From contig NZ_JPGL01000005.1 of NCBI RefSeq assembly GCF_000732615.1, positions 124,001 through 188,000 on the forward strand: a stretch of 64,000 nt of DNA, in the 5' to 3' direction. Position 1 is the first letter of the stretch; the number at the start of each line of letters is the position of its first letter. The notes beneath the pieces were generated by a model, which worked only from the letters and a program-made list of their open reading frames with translations, was not told where the DNA came from and searched no databases. The position numbers and the translations under genes are program-made. This DNA comes from Burkholderia paludis (GTDB lineage Bacteria; Pseudomonadota; Gammaproteobacteria; Burkholderiales; Burkholderiaceae). Positions 13,877 through 23,212 of the stretch are shown here, piece by piece.

Positions 13877-14125
13877 AACGGGGCCGGCACGCCGCGAAGG
13901 CGCGACGGCAGCGGCCGCCCCGCGTGCGTGCCGTGCGGTGTTCATTCGCGCAGCACGACGGGTGCGCCGTTTCTGAACAGTGCGACTGCGCAACGGCGCG
14001 GCCGGTGTTCGGATTCGGCACAGTGCGCACGGGCAACCGCACGCGCTGCGGGCCGCCGCCCGTGGCATGGCGCTTGCGTGCGGATCGCGCATCCCCTTGC
14101 CGCGGCGTTCACGCCGCCCGACGCC

Positions 14126-14554
14126 ATGAGCGACTCCGGCCCCCTGACCGACGACGCGATCGCGTTCATCCGCGAGCAGGCGTTCCTGATCGTCGCGACC
14201 GCCGATGCGGCGGGCAACGGCGACTGCTCGTACCGCGGCCGCCAGCGGCGCGCCGACGGTTCGTACGAGCCGCTCGTCGACCTGCCCGACCGCCGCACGC
14301 TCGTGCTGCCCGACTTCGCGGGCAACAACCTGTTCAACACGATCGGCAACCTGCTGGTGAATCCGGCGATCGCGCTGCTGTTCGTCGACTTCGTGCGCCA
14401 GACGACCTGGCTCGTGCAGGGCCGCGCGACGATCGACGAGCACGTGGCAAGCCGTGCGCACCTGTGGCCCGACGCGCGGCGGCATGTCGTGGTCGACGTG
14501 GAGCGGGCTCAGGCTCGCGCGGATCCGGCGCTGCCGCCGCTCGTGCCGGCTTGA
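14126..14554 (+). CDS. Small PPOX-family (FMN split-barrel) protein
   Basis: 142 residues from ATG 14126 ([18 protein letters not shown]). The segments [37 protein letters not shown] and [20 protein letters not shown] are those of pyridoxamine-phosphate-oxidase-like split-barrel proteins, usually flavin-dependent oxidoreductases of unknown substrate. It is shorter than most relatives (often near 200), so the C-terminus may be trimmed. It reads away from the aldehyde dehydrogenase, and the 330 bp between them (13796-14125) holds the sigma-54 promoter and no other gene. The MFS reading frame runs antisense through it. Confidence 0.6.
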   Translation: MSDSGPLTDDAIAFIREQAFLIVATADAAGNGDCSYRGRQRRADGSYEPLVDLPDRRTLVLPDFAGNNLFNTIGNLLVNPAIALLFVDFVRQTTWLVQGRATIDEHVASRAHLWPDARRHVVVDVERAQARADPALPPLVPA

Positions 14555-14654
14555 TGCGCACGGCGGGCCCGCCGGCGCTCGAACGCGGCCGTGCCGGTAT
14601 CCGGCGGCGTTCCGGCAACTGCGGCCCACGCCGCCATGCGCGGCAGCGCGACGC

Positions 14655-16231
14655 CTAGCGCCCGTGCGCCTCGGCGCACGCCGCGTCGATCCGGTCGCGC
14701 CGCCCGCTTCGGCAGCCGCCGGGCGGCCGCCAAGAAACGCGAACACCACTGCCGCGCACAGCACGGTGACAATGGCCAGCCCGGTCAGCAGCCGGTCGAA
14801 CGCATGGGTATAGCTCGCGAGCAGCAGCGCGTGACCGGCGCCCGGCAGCGCCGCCGCCGCACCCGCGAGGTCGCCGGTCGCGAGCCGCGCCGCCGCACGC
14901 AGCGCCGCGTCGGGCGTACCGGCCGCGCCCGCCGCGTGGCGCAGCCCCGTCTGCGCGAGCGCGGCCAGCACCGCGCCCGCGATCGCGAGTGCGATGCCTT
15001 CTCCGGCCACGCGCGTCGTGCTGAAGATCCCGGTCGCCATCCCCGCGCGCTCCTTCGGCACGACGCTCACCGACAACCCGTCCATCAGCCCCCACGGCAT
15101 GCCGGCGCCGATGCCGATCACGAGCATCGGCGCGATCGCCGCGGGCCCCGCGCCGCCGCGCAGCGCGACGCCCAGCCACACGAGCCCGGCCGCCGCGATC
15201 AGGAGCCCGAGCCCCGAGATCACGCCGGCCGACAGCCAGCGCGTGAGCGTCGCCGCGACGAGCGGCACGACCAGCATCGGCGCGGAAATCGCGAGCATCA
15301 GCCAGCCGGCGTCGATCTCGCTGAAGCCGTCGATGCCGATGAATCGCAGCGGCAACACGACCAGCAGCACGATGTAGCAGCAGCAGGTCGACACCGGCAG
15401 CACCTGCACGCCGACGAAGCGGGCGATGCGGAACAGCGACAGGTCGAGCATCGGCCGCGCGACGCGCATCTCGATCGCCACGAACGCGCCCGCCCCGAGC
15501 GCCGCGCCGGCCAGCAGCGCAAGCACGGGCGCGCTCGTCCAGCCGCGCGCGGGCGCCTCGATCACGCCGAACGTGAACAGCGTGAGCGCGGCCGTGAAGG
15601 TGATCGTGCCGGGCCAGTCGAGCCCCGTCGCGTGCGGGTCGCGTGACTCCTGCATGCGCGGCAGGCCGAACCCGAGCGACAGCACGCCGGCCACCGCGCT
15701 CGTGACGAAGATCGCGCGCCAGCCGTAATGCCCGATCAGGCCGCCGGCCAGCACGGGCCCGAACGCGAGCCCGATCCCGAAGGTCGTGCCGAGCAGGCTG
15801 AACGCGCGCGTGCGCGCCGCGCCGTCGAACGCCTGCGCAAGCGCGGCCGTGCCGCCCGCCAGCGCGGCGGCTGCCGCGAGCCCCTGCGCCGCGCGCAGCA
15901 GGTCCACCGCGAGCATCGACGGCGCGAACGCCAGCGCGACCGACATCAGCGTGAAACCGCCGACGCCGACCGCGAACACGCGCCTGCGGCCGAACTGGTC
16001 GGCCAGCGCGCCCGCCGCCATCAGGCAACTGCCGAACGCGAGCATGAACGCGTTGGTGATCCAGTTCATCGCGACCGTGCCGCCATGCAGGTCGCGGCCG
16101 ATCGCCGGCGTCGCGACCGCGCCGCCCGAGAACGACAGCGGCAGCGCGACGGCGGCCAGGCAGACGGCAGCCAGTACCCATGCGCGCCGGTGCGCCGAGC
16201 GGGCCGAAGCGCCTGAAACAGGGTGATCCAT
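14655..16231 (-). CDS. MFS transporter (DHA2/14-TM type), apparent 3' frameshift
   Basis: About 505 residues of good membrane transporter sequence from ATG 16231 (MDHPVSG), which is better spaced from GAGGAG than ATG 16234. Many hydrophobic helices and the MFS loop [11 protein letters not shown] are visible; 14-helix drug exporters are the closest type. The frame has no stop after the last helix ([15 protein letters not shown]) and stays open through the antisense of the next gene into the aldehyde dehydrogenase. A natural-looking end, [14 protein letters not shown] then TAG at 14655, is one frame away; one extra G near 14696-14707 would restore it. The end given here assumes that indel. Divergent from a LysR gene that probably controls it. 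Confidence 0.7.
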
Positions 16232-16380
16232 CATCGCTCCTCGAAAAACCGGCGCGGATGCGCCGTCAGAGCGACAAACGATAAATCCGATTCAATCTAC
16301 GAAAAACCACGCGAAACTCCGCATATAACGGACTATAATTCCGCAATTCACCTGCCGCGCCGCCCGGCGCCCGCCCTTCG

Positions 16381-17265
16381 ATGGAAAACCTGACCGGCAT
16401 CGTCGCGTTCGTCCGCACCGCCGAGGCGCTGAGCTTCGTCGCGGCCGGCCGCACGCTCGGCATCTCGGCGTCGGCGGTCGGCAAGACGATCGCGAAACTC
16501 GAGCAGTCGCTCGGCGTGCGGCTGTTCAACCGCACGACGCGGCGCGTCACGCTCACCGAAGAGGGGCGGCATTTCCACGAACGCTGCCAGCGGATCCTCG
16601 AGGATTTCCGCGATGCGGAGGCGACGGTGACGGCCTCGGCGCAGCGCCCGCGCGGCAAGCTGCGCGTGAGCCTGCCGGTGATCGGCTATCGCTTCCTGCT
16701 GCCCGTGCTGCCCGAGTTTCAGCAACGCTACCCGGATGTCGAGCTGGATCTCGATTTCAACGACCGGATGGTCGACGTCGTCGAAGGCGGCTTCGACGCG
16801 GTGATCCGCAGCGGCCCGCTGTCCGATTCGCGCCTGATGTCGCGGCGACTCGGCCCGTTCGCATTCGTACTGTGCGCAACGCCCGCCTATCTCGCGCGGG
16901 CCGGCACGCCGCGCGCGCCGCGCGACCTGGAAGCGCATGCATGCGTGCGCTACTGCTTCCCGACCACCGGCAAGCTGCAGGACTGGGCGCTCGCGGCCGC
17001 CGACGGCACGCCGTTGAAGCTGCACACCGCGCTGACCTGCAACAACATGGAGGCGCTGCGCGGCAGCGTGCTCGCGGGGCTCGGCATCGGCTACATGCCC
17101 GACTTCCTCGCCCGCGACGCGCTCGAGCACGGCGCGCTCGTCACCGTGCTCGACGACTTCCGGATCGCGCCGGGGCAGTTCTCGATCGTGTGGCCGTCGA
17201 GCCGGCTGCTGTCGCCGAAGCTGCGTGTGTTCGTCGATTTCCTGTGCGACCGGCTGTTCAAATAG
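16381..17265 (+). CDS. LysR-family transcriptional regulator
   Basis: 294 residues, normal for LysR. The N-terminal winged HTH is clear (VAFVRTAEALSFVAAGRTLG, then ISASAVGKTIAKLEQSLGV and LFNRTTRRVTLTEEG), followed by the periplasmic-binding-protein-like effector domain (VIGYRFLLPVLPEF, IRSGPLSDSRLMSRRLG). It is divergent from the MFS transporter across about 150 bp that turn AT-rich at 16275-16345, the usual arrangement for a LysR regulator acting on its neighbour. No clear Shine-Dalgarno precedes ATG 16381. Confidence 0.93.
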   Translation: MENLTGIVAFVRTAEALSFVAAGRTLGISASAVGKTIAKLEQSLGVRLFNRTTRRVTLTEEGRHFHERCQRILEDFRDAEATVTASAQRPRGKLRVSLPVIGYRFLLPVLPEFQQRYPDVELDLDFNDRMVDVVEGGFDAVIRSGPLSDSRLMSRRLGPFAFVLCATPAYLARAGTPRAPRDLEAHACVRYCFPTTGKLQDWALAAADGTPLKLHTALTCNNMEALRGSVLAGLGIGYMPDFLARDALEHGALVTVLDDFRIAPGQFSIVWPSSRLLSPKLRVFVDFLCDRLFK

Positions 17266-17297
17266 CCGGAGGGCGAAGGCCCCGACAGCCGGCGCGC

Positions 17298-17326
17298 GGG
17301 CGGCTCGAACCGAACGACGGCCGCCC
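17298..17326. terminator. GC-rich hairpin between convergent lysR and eutC
   Basis: Arms GGGCGGC / GCCGCCC, extendable by CGCG with one bulge, between two convergent stops. No T tract on either side, so intrinsic termination is doubtful. Confidence 0.35.
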
Positions 17327-17343
17327 CGCGCCCGCCGCCCTCG

Positions 17344-18135
17344 TCAGTCCGCCGCGATCCGCTCCGCTTCCGCCTGCGGCAGCAGCGCGTCGCTGTCGTC
17401 CTTCAGCCCGACGCCCGTCAGCCGGAGCCTGCGCGCATGCGTCATCAGGTAATGCAGCTTGTGCGCGGCCGCCGCGTACGGCAGCCCTTCGGGCCGCACG
17501 TTCGAGATGCAGTTGCGCAACGCGTCGTGACACCCGACCCGCGGCGCCCAGGTCAGATACACGCCGAGGCTGTCCGGCGAGCTGAGCCCCGGCCGTTCGC
17601 CGATCAGTATCGCGACGAGCTTCGCGCGCAGCAGCTCGCCGATCTCGTCGCCCAGCGCGACGCGCGCCTGGGTCGCCACCACCACCGGGCCGATCCGCCA
17701 GCCGTCCCGGTCGAGCCTGGGCCGCACCGCGTCGAGCAGCGGCAGCGCCTGTTTCGCGGCAGCAAACGCCGACAGCCCGTCGCCGACCACGAACACGATG
17801 TCGGGCGCCTCGTCGAGCGCCGCACCGTAGTCGGCCAGCAGCGCGCGCCCGTCATCGGACAGCTTGCGGCCGAGGTCGGGCCGGCGCAGGTAATGCTGGC
17901 GATCGGGCGCGGCGCTTTGCACGCCGAGCGTCGCGAAGCCGGCCGCGTCGAGCGCGCGCCGCAGCGCGTCCACGTCGAGCGGCTGGTGCACCGCATCGCG
18001 CGCCTGCGCGTGCGACAGGTTGAACGCGAGCAGCGGCGCGGTCGGCAGGCTGTTGCCCGCGCGGCCGAGCGCGATCCGCGCCTGCGTGAACGACTTCAGC
18101 TGCGCCCACGGGTTCTTTTCGACGGCGTCGCTCAT
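17344..18135 (-). CDS. eutC: Ethanolamine ammonia-lyase, light (small) chain
   Basis: 263 residues from ATG 18135 (MSDAVEKNPWAQLK). The small subunit of the adenosylcobalamin enzyme that splits ethanolamine to acetaldehyde and ammonia. Family segments: FTQARIALGRAGNSLPT, the SDDGRALLADY region, VVGDGLSAFAA, LIGERPGLSSPDSLGVYLTW and NCISNVRPEGL. The ATG overlaps the eutB stop as ATGA, so the two subunits are translationally coupled. It lacks part of the variable N-terminal extension of the enterobacterial protein (about 295 residues), as expected outside microcompartment systems. Confidence 0.96.
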   Translation of the reverse strand: MSDAVEKNPWAQLKSFTQARIALGRAGNSLPTAPLLAFNLSHAQARDAVHQPLDVDALRRALDAAGFATLGVQSAAPDRQHYLRRPDLGRKLSDDGRALLADYGAALDEAPDIVFVVGDGLSAFAAAKQALPLLDAVRPRLDRDGWRIGPVVVATQARVALGDEIGELLRAKLVAILIGERPGLSSPDSLGVYLTWAPRVGCHDALRNCISNVRPEGLPYAAAAHKLHYLMTHARRLRLTGVGLKDDSDALLPQAEAERIAAD

Positions 18136-19529
18136 GCGGACAACCCCATCCAGTCGGTCGCGCCCGCCAGCAGCGGCACGCGCGCCGTCGCGCTGCGCAA
18201 TGCGCCGTGCGCATCGGCGATTTCCATCGTCTCCAGCCACTCCTCGAATTCCGGCGCGCGGCGCAGGCCGAGCACCTCGCGCACATACAGCTGATCGTGG
18301 AACGACGTGCTCTGGTAGTTCAGCATCACGTCGTCCGCGCCGGGAATGCCCATGATGAAGTTGATGCCGGCAGCGCCGAGCAGCGTCAGCAGCGTGTCCA
18401 TGTCGTCCTGGTCGGCTTCCGCGTGGTTCGTGTAGCAGATGTCGCAGCCCATCGGCACGCCGAGCAGCTTCCCGCAGAAGTGATCCTCGAGCCCCGCGCG
18501 GATGATCTGCTTGCCGTCGTACAGGTATTCGGGCCCGATGAAGCCGACGACCGTGTTCACGAGGAACGGCTCGAACCTGCGCGCCACCGCGTATGCGCGC
18601 ACTTCGCAGGTCTGCTGGTCGACGCCGAAATGCGCGTTCGCCGACAGCGCGCTGCCCTGGCCCGTCTCGAAGTACATGAGATTGTTGCCGATCGTGCCGC
18701 GCCGCAGCGACAGCGCGGCGTCGCGCGCCTCGCCGAGCAGCGCGAGCGAGATGCCGAAGCTCGCGTTCGCCTTCTCGGTGCCCGCGATCGACTGGAACAC
18801 GAGGTCGACCGGCGCGCCCTGCTCGATCGCGGCGATCGTGTTGGTCACGTGCGTGAGCACGCACGACTGCGTCGGCACGCCGTAGCGTTCGCGAAACCCG
18901 TCGATCATCGCGAGCAGCTTCACGATCGCCGCGAGGCTGTCGGTGGCCGGGTTGATGCCGATCATCGCGTCGCCGCAGCCGTACATCAGCCCGTCGAGCA
19001 TCGACGCGGCGATGCCCTTCACGTCGTCGGTCGGGTGGTTCGGCTGCAGCCGCACCGACATCCGGCCGGCCAGCCCGACCGTGTTGCGAAAGCGCGTGAC
19101 CACGCGGCGCTTGCGCGCGGCCACGATCAGGTCCTGGTTGCGCATCAGCTTCGACACGGCCGCGACCATCTCCGGCGTGAGGCCCGGCGCGATCCGTTCC
19201 AGCGCCGCGCCGTCGGCCGCGGGCGACAGCAGCCAGTTGCGGAAATCGCCGACCGTCAGGTGCGAGATTTCCGCGAATGCGGGCGCGTCGTGCGTGTCGA
19301 CGATGAGGCGCGTGACCTCGTCGTCTTCGTACGGGATGAGCGCCTCGTTCAGGAATGCCTTCAGCGGCACGCCCGCGAGCGCGATCTTCGCGGCGACGCG
19401 CTCTTCCTCGCTCGCCGCGGCGACACCGGCGAGCTGGTCGCCGGAACGCAGCGGGCTCGCCTTCGCGAGCAGCGTCTTCAGGTCCGCGAAGCGGTACGTG
19501 CGCGGGCCGATCGTCTCCGTATAGGACAT
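18132..19529 (-). CDS. eutB: Ethanolamine ammonia-lyase, heavy (large) chain
   Basis: 465 residues from ATG 19529 (MSYTETIGPRTYRFADLK), with AAGGAG 9 nt upstream; an upstream in-frame start is less well placed. The large catalytic subunit binds ethanolamine and, with EutC, cobalamin. Diagnostic stretches: RLQPNHPTDDVKGIAASMLD, GCGDAMIGINPATDS, SCVLTHVTNT and CYTNHAEADQDDMDTLLTL. The order eat-eutB-eutC with an aldehyde dehydrogenase nearby, and no shell genes, indicates the soluble ethanolamine pathway of environmental proteobacteria. Confidence 0.97.
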   Translation of the reverse strand: MSYTETIGPRTYRFADLKTLLAKASPLRSGDQLAGVAAASEEERVAAKIALAGVPLKAFLNEALIPYEDDEVTRLIVDTHDAPAFAEISHLTVGDFRNWLLSPAADGAALERIAPGLTPEMVAAVSKLMRNQDLIVAARKRRVVTRFRNTVGLAGRMSVRLQPNHPTDDVKGIAASMLDGLMYGCGDAMIGINPATDSLAAIVKLLAMIDGFRERYGVPTQSCVLTHVTNTIAAIEQGAPVDLVFQSIAGTEKANASFGISLALLGEARDAALSLRRGTIGNNLMYFETGQGSALSANAHFGVDQQTCEVRAYAVARRFEPFLVNTVVGFIGPEYLYDGKQIIRAGLEDHFCGKLLGVPMGCDICYTNHAEADQDDMDTLLTLLGAAGINFIMGIPGADDVMLNYQSTSFHDQLYVREVLGLRRAPEFEEWLETMEIADAHGALRSATARVPLLAGATDWMGLSA

Positions 19530-19624
19530 CGTGCGAATCTCCTTCCTTGCCAAACGCCGACGGCGCGCCCGTTCGACGGGGCGCGCCGGATGCCGTCAGG
19601 GACGGCCTGTCACCTTCGCCATGC

Positions 19625-21037
19625 TCACTCCTCCAGCAACGCGTCGCCCGGCGCACTCTCGCGCTGCGAACGGGTCGCGAGGAAGTACGCGTAGCCGAAC
19701 GCGAGGAAGCCCAGGAACACCAGCGCGACCAGCCCGTTGAAGTACACCATCGTAGCGAGACACACGAGCGCGGCCAGGATCGCGAAGGCCGGGAAGATCG
19801 GGTACAGCGGCGCGCGGAACGGCCGCGCCATGTTCGGCTGCGAGCGGCGCAGCTTGAACAGCGACGCCATGCTCACGATATACATCACGATCGCACCGAA
19901 TACCGACATCGTCACGATATTCGCGGTCAGCGTCTGCCCGCCGAACTGGATCAGCTCGTCGCTGTAGATCGCCGCGATGCCGACCACGCCGCCCGCGAGA
20001 ATCGCGCGGTGCGGGGTCTTGAAGCGCGGATGCACCTTGCCGAGCCACTCCGGCAGGTAGCCTTCACGGGCCAGCGCGAAGATCTGGCGCGAATAGCCGA
20101 GGATGATCCCGTGGAACGACGCGACCAGCCCGAACAGCCCGAGCCACACCAGCATGTGCATCCAGCCGCTGTTCGCGCCGACGATGTACTTCATCGCCTG
20201 CGGCAGCGGATCGTTGATGTTCGCGAGCTTGGTCCAGTCGCCCGCGCCGCCGGCGAACACCATCACGCCGATCGCGAGCGCGACGAGGGTCAGGATCCCG
20301 GCCACGTACGCGATCGGGATCGAGCGCTTCGGGTTCTTCGCTTCCTCGGCGGCCATCGCGACGCCTTCGATCGCGAGGAAGAACCAGATCGCGAACGGGA
20401 TCGCCGCGAACATCCCGTGGAACGCGCCCACGCTGAAATGATCGGCGCCCGACCAGCCGCCCTTCATGAAGTTGCTCCACGCGAAGCCCGGCGACACGAC
20501 GCCCATGAACACCAGCAGTTCGAAGATCGCCAGCAGCGTGACGACCAGTTCGAAGGTCGCCGCGATCTGCACGCCGACGATGTTCAGCGCCATGAACACG
20601 AGATACGCGCCCATCGCCGCGTGCTTCGGCTCGAGGCCGGGAAACTGCACGTGCAGGTAGGCGCCGATCGCCAGCGCGATCGCGGGCGGCGCGAACACGA
20701 ACTCGACGAGCGTCGCGGCGCCGGCGAGATAGCCGCCCGTCGGGCCGAACGCGCGGCGCGCATACGCGAACGGGCCGCCCGCATGCGGGATCGACGTGGT
20801 CAGCTCGGTGAAACTGAAGATGAAGGTCGTGTACATCGCCGCGACGAACAGCGCGGTGACGACGAAGCCCAGTGTGCCAGCGCTCGCCCAGCCGTAACTC
20901 CAGCCGAAGTATTCGCCGGAAATCACGAGGCCGACCGCAATGCCCCACAGTTGCCAGGTCCCGAGCGTCTGCTGCAACGCGGGCTGGCCAGACGACCTGA
21001 CGCCGGCGGCGGGCCGGCCATTCGACTCTGCTTTCAT
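19625..21037 (-). CDS. eat: Ethanolamine permease (APC superfamily)
   Basis: 470 residues, about 12 hydrophobic segments. The family signatures WQLWGIAVGLVISGEYFGWS near residue 28 and the segment starting FFLAIEGVAMAAEEAKNP match APC-family ethanolamine permeases. It takes up ethanolamine across the inner membrane to feed EutBC. Start ATG 21037 (MKAESNGRP) has GAGGAG 8 nt upstream. Located 95 bp before eutB on the same strand, so probably the first gene of eat-eutB-eutC. The intercistronic gap holds a GC hairpin near 19561-19588 and an 8-codon ORF right after the eat stop. Confidence 0.93.
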   Translation of the reverse strand: MKAESNGRPAAGVRSSGQPALQQTLGTWQLWGIAVGLVISGEYFGWSYGWASAGTLGFVVTALFVAAMYTTFIFSFTELTTSIPHAGGPFAYARRAFGPTGGYLAGAATLVEFVFAPPAIALAIGAYLHVQFPGLEPKHAAMGAYLVFMALNIVGVQIAATFELVVTLLAIFELLVFMGVVSPGFAWSNFMKGGWSGADHFSVGAFHGMFAAIPFAIWFFLAIEGVAMAAEEAKNPKRSIPIAYVAGILTLVALAIGVMVFAGGAGDWTKLANINDPLPQAMKYIVGANSGWMHMLVWLGLFGLVASFHGIILGYSRQIFALAREGYLPEWLGKVHPRFKTPHRAILAGGVVGIAAIYSDELIQFGGQTLTANIVTMSVFGAIVMYIVSMASLFKLRRSQPNMARPFRAPLYPIFPAFAILAALVCLATMVYFNGLVALVFLGFLAFGYAYFLATRSQRESAPGDALLEE

Positions 21038-21103
21038 CGGACGCTCTCCTCAAAGGCGCCGGGCCTGCCGGCCAGCGCAACTGAGAATCGATGCTAGAGA
21101 GTC

Positions 21104-21133
21104 ATTAAACGACGTGTTATCGAAATTCGGCAA
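21104..21133 (-). promoter_or_regulatory. Possible sigma-70 promoter for eat-eutBC
   Basis: Minus strand TTGCCG, 18 bp, TTTAAT, about 65 bp before the eat start codon in a locally AT-rich patch. Moderate match only; no sigma-54 element was seen here, unlike the aldehyde dehydrogenase gene. Confidence 0.35.
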
Positions 21134-21134
21134 A

Positions 21135-21177
21135 GACCGCGGCTGACATTTCGCTGACGGAAACGTCGGCCGCGGTC
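21135..21177 (-). terminator. Long hairpin between the mechanosensitive channel gene and eat
   Basis: Eighteen-base arms beginning GACCGCGG and ending CCGCGGTC with two mismatches and a 7-nt loop, 37 bp downstream of the channel gene stop and just upstream of the putative eat promoter. It is not followed by a clear T run, so it is a terminator candidate or a regulatory structure. Confidence 0.5.
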
Positions 21178-21213
21178 CGCGCCCCGGCCGTGCGAGACGG
21201 CCGGATTGCCCGC

Positions 21214-22677
21214 TTACTGGCCGCCGCCGCGCTGGTTGAACCAGCGGTCGAGCAGCTTGCCTGCCGCTTCGCGGCCGCCGAGGCCGAACGACAGCGCCAC
21301 CGCCACCGCGATCGCACCGAGCACGAGGCCGAACGCGAGCTGGACGATTTCGTTCGCGATGCCCATCGCGCGCAGCCCCATCGCGAACACGAGGCCGAGG
21401 ATCGCGAATTGCGCGATGCGCGCGAACAGCACGCTGTGCTCGCGGTCGGCCTGCTCGATCACGCGGCGCGCGAGGCCCGCGAGCCACACGCCGATCACGA
21501 GGATCACGCCGCCGGTCAGCACGTGGCCGCCGAACTCGATGAACAGCGTGACGACGTCGCGCACCTGCGAGAAGCCGAGCCGGTTTGCGGCCTCGACCGA
21601 CGCGAACAGCATCGCGAAGAACACGATCAACCGCGCCGCCAGCACCGACGGCTGCAGGATTCCCGAGAACACGCGCTCGACGCCGAGCACGGCCGGCAGC
21701 CCGTCGGCGCCGGCGGCTTCCAGCAGCTTCTGCGCGAGCGCCGCGACGAAGCGTGCGAAGTAGAACGTCACCAGCACGATCACGATCGCCGCGACGATGT
21801 CCGGCACCGCGCCGAGGAACTGGTTCAGCATGTTGGTGGCCGGCACCGAGATCGCGTCGATCTTCAGCGCGTCGAGCGCGGAGATCAGCGTCGGCACGAA
21901 CACGAACACGTAGACGATCGTGCCGATCAGGCTCGATACGCGCACGGGCGTCGGGCTCTCGAGACGCTGCGTGAGGCGGTCGGCGCCGGCGGCGACGAGC
22001 AGGTTCGTCACGAGGCCGCGCAGCACCCGCGCGACGACCCAGCCGACGAAGCCGATCACCGCGGCCGCGAACAGGTTCGGCACGATCGCGAGCAGCTTGT
22101 CGACCATCCCCTGCACCGGCGACAGCAGGCCCGACAGCGCGAACGACGCGAGGATCGCCGGCAGGAACATCAGGATCACGAGCCAGAACAGCACGTCGCC
22201 GAGATAGCCGCTCATCGGCTGCATGCCGGCGCCCTCGGACAACTTGTCGTCGATCTTGCTCGCCTTCAGCGCGCGGTTCGCGAGGCTGCGCAGCAGCGAC
22301 GCGATGAGCCACGCGATCAGCGTCAGCGCGGCGCCGCCGATCAGGTTCGGCAGGTAGTTGACGATGTGCGTGATGAGCAGCGAGAACGGGTTGGAGACCG
22401 CGTACAGGTTGAGCACGTTGAAGATGCCCACCGCGGTGACCAGCAGCACGAGCCAGAACAGGCCGCCCGCGATGATGCGCTCGACGCATGCGCCCTGGCC
22501 GGTGCTTTCGTTGATCCGCTGGTCGACCTTCAGCGCGCCGAGCAGGCGCATCGCGCCGGCCCGCACCACGACGGCGATCAGCCAGCCGATCACCAGGATG
22601 CCGATCGCGCCGGCGATCTTGGGCAGATACCCCCCTAGCGTGGTCTGCAACGACGTGATGAAGCTGGAAGCATCCAT
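21214..22677 (-). CDS. Mechanosensitive ion channel family protein with repeated conserved TM-helix units
   Basis: 487 residues from ATG 22677 (MDASSFITSLQTTLGG), preceded by GGGAGA; the ORF extends upstream but lacks a better start. It holds about five copies of one unit, an amphipathic run then a long hydrophobic helix ending in W/F-x-x-A/R: IGILVIGWLIAVVVRAG, LTLIAWLIASLLRSLAN, VIGFVGWVVARVLRGL, VIVLVTFYFARFVAALAQ and ILVIGVWLAGLARRVIEQ. This is the conserved TM helix repeat of MscS-related proteins. A clear C-terminal MscS beta domain is not obvious, so an osmotic-stress channel role is inferred from family only. Confidence 0.75.
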   Translation of the reverse strand: MDASSFITSLQTTLGGYLPKIAGAIGILVIGWLIAVVVRAGAMRLLGALKVDQRINESTGQGACVERIIAGGLFWLVLLVTAVGIFNVLNLYAVSNPFSLLITHIVNYLPNLIGGAALTLIAWLIASLLRSLANRALKASKIDDKLSEGAGMQPMSGYLGDVLFWLVILMFLPAILASFALSGLLSPVQGMVDKLLAIVPNLFAAAVIGFVGWVVARVLRGLVTNLLVAAGADRLTQRLESPTPVRVSSLIGTIVYVFVFVPTLISALDALKIDAISVPATNMLNQFLGAVPDIVAAIVIVLVTFYFARFVAALAQKLLEAAGADGLPAVLGVERVFSGILQPSVLAARLIVFFAMLFASVEAANRLGFSQVRDVVTLFIEFGGHVLTGGVILVIGVWLAGLARRVIEQADREHSVLFARIAQFAILGLVFAMGLRAMGIANEIVQLAFGLVLGAIAVAVALSFGLGGREAAGKLLDRWFNQRGGGQ

Positions 22678-23212
22678 TTCTTGTTCTCCCGAAACGTGGT
22701 GTTGCGATTGAAAATCGACGAACTCCCTGCGTACTTCTAAAAACATGCGGCCCGGACGGAGCAACTTACCCGAGAAAAATGACGCGATCACCCGATTTCA
22801 CCGTCTTTAACTTTAGTCATAGATCGCAGGGGGGCGAGACCCCATTTCGGCGAAATAAAAAGGGCCTGATTTCATTACTCCATCGCATTTCCGCAAGATT
22901 CATGCAGTCCGGGCGTGCTACCGTGACCTCGGTTCCGGCCCGGGCACGCCGATGACGGACGAAATGCGCGCCGGATCGCCGACGTCGCGGGGCTGTCGCC
23001 CCCTGTCACCCCCTGTCACCGGCGGCGGTGCGTCCATCGCACGCCGTATGGCGGGCCGGGCGCGCCGACGGTGCGGCGGCTATGCGGATGCGGATCGTGA
23101 ACCAATACATGCGCCCGAAGATCTCGTGCGCGCAGCGTGGCAGATCGACGGAATCGCGCGACGCACGGGCGTGCGCCGGCCAACCCATCCATGACGGAGA
23201 GGAGGAGAAGAG
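22678..23212. other. Divergent intergenic region, no gene seen
   Basis: 535 bp between the channel gene and the GyrI-like gene. AT-rich in 22780-22900, where promoters for either side may lie; it includes the short palindrome ATTTCG-G-CGAAAT (22844-22856) and a doubled CCCCTGTCAC near 23002-23021. No ORF here has both a ribosome site and recognisable product. Confidence 0.5.

Noticed and set aside
12269..16234. A single 1321-residue MFS-aldehyde dehydrogenase fusion protein
   Set aside because: The joining 280 or so residues are antisense/intergenic shadow, the dehydrogenase has its own ribosome site and sigma-54 promoter, and a one-base indel explains the open frame.
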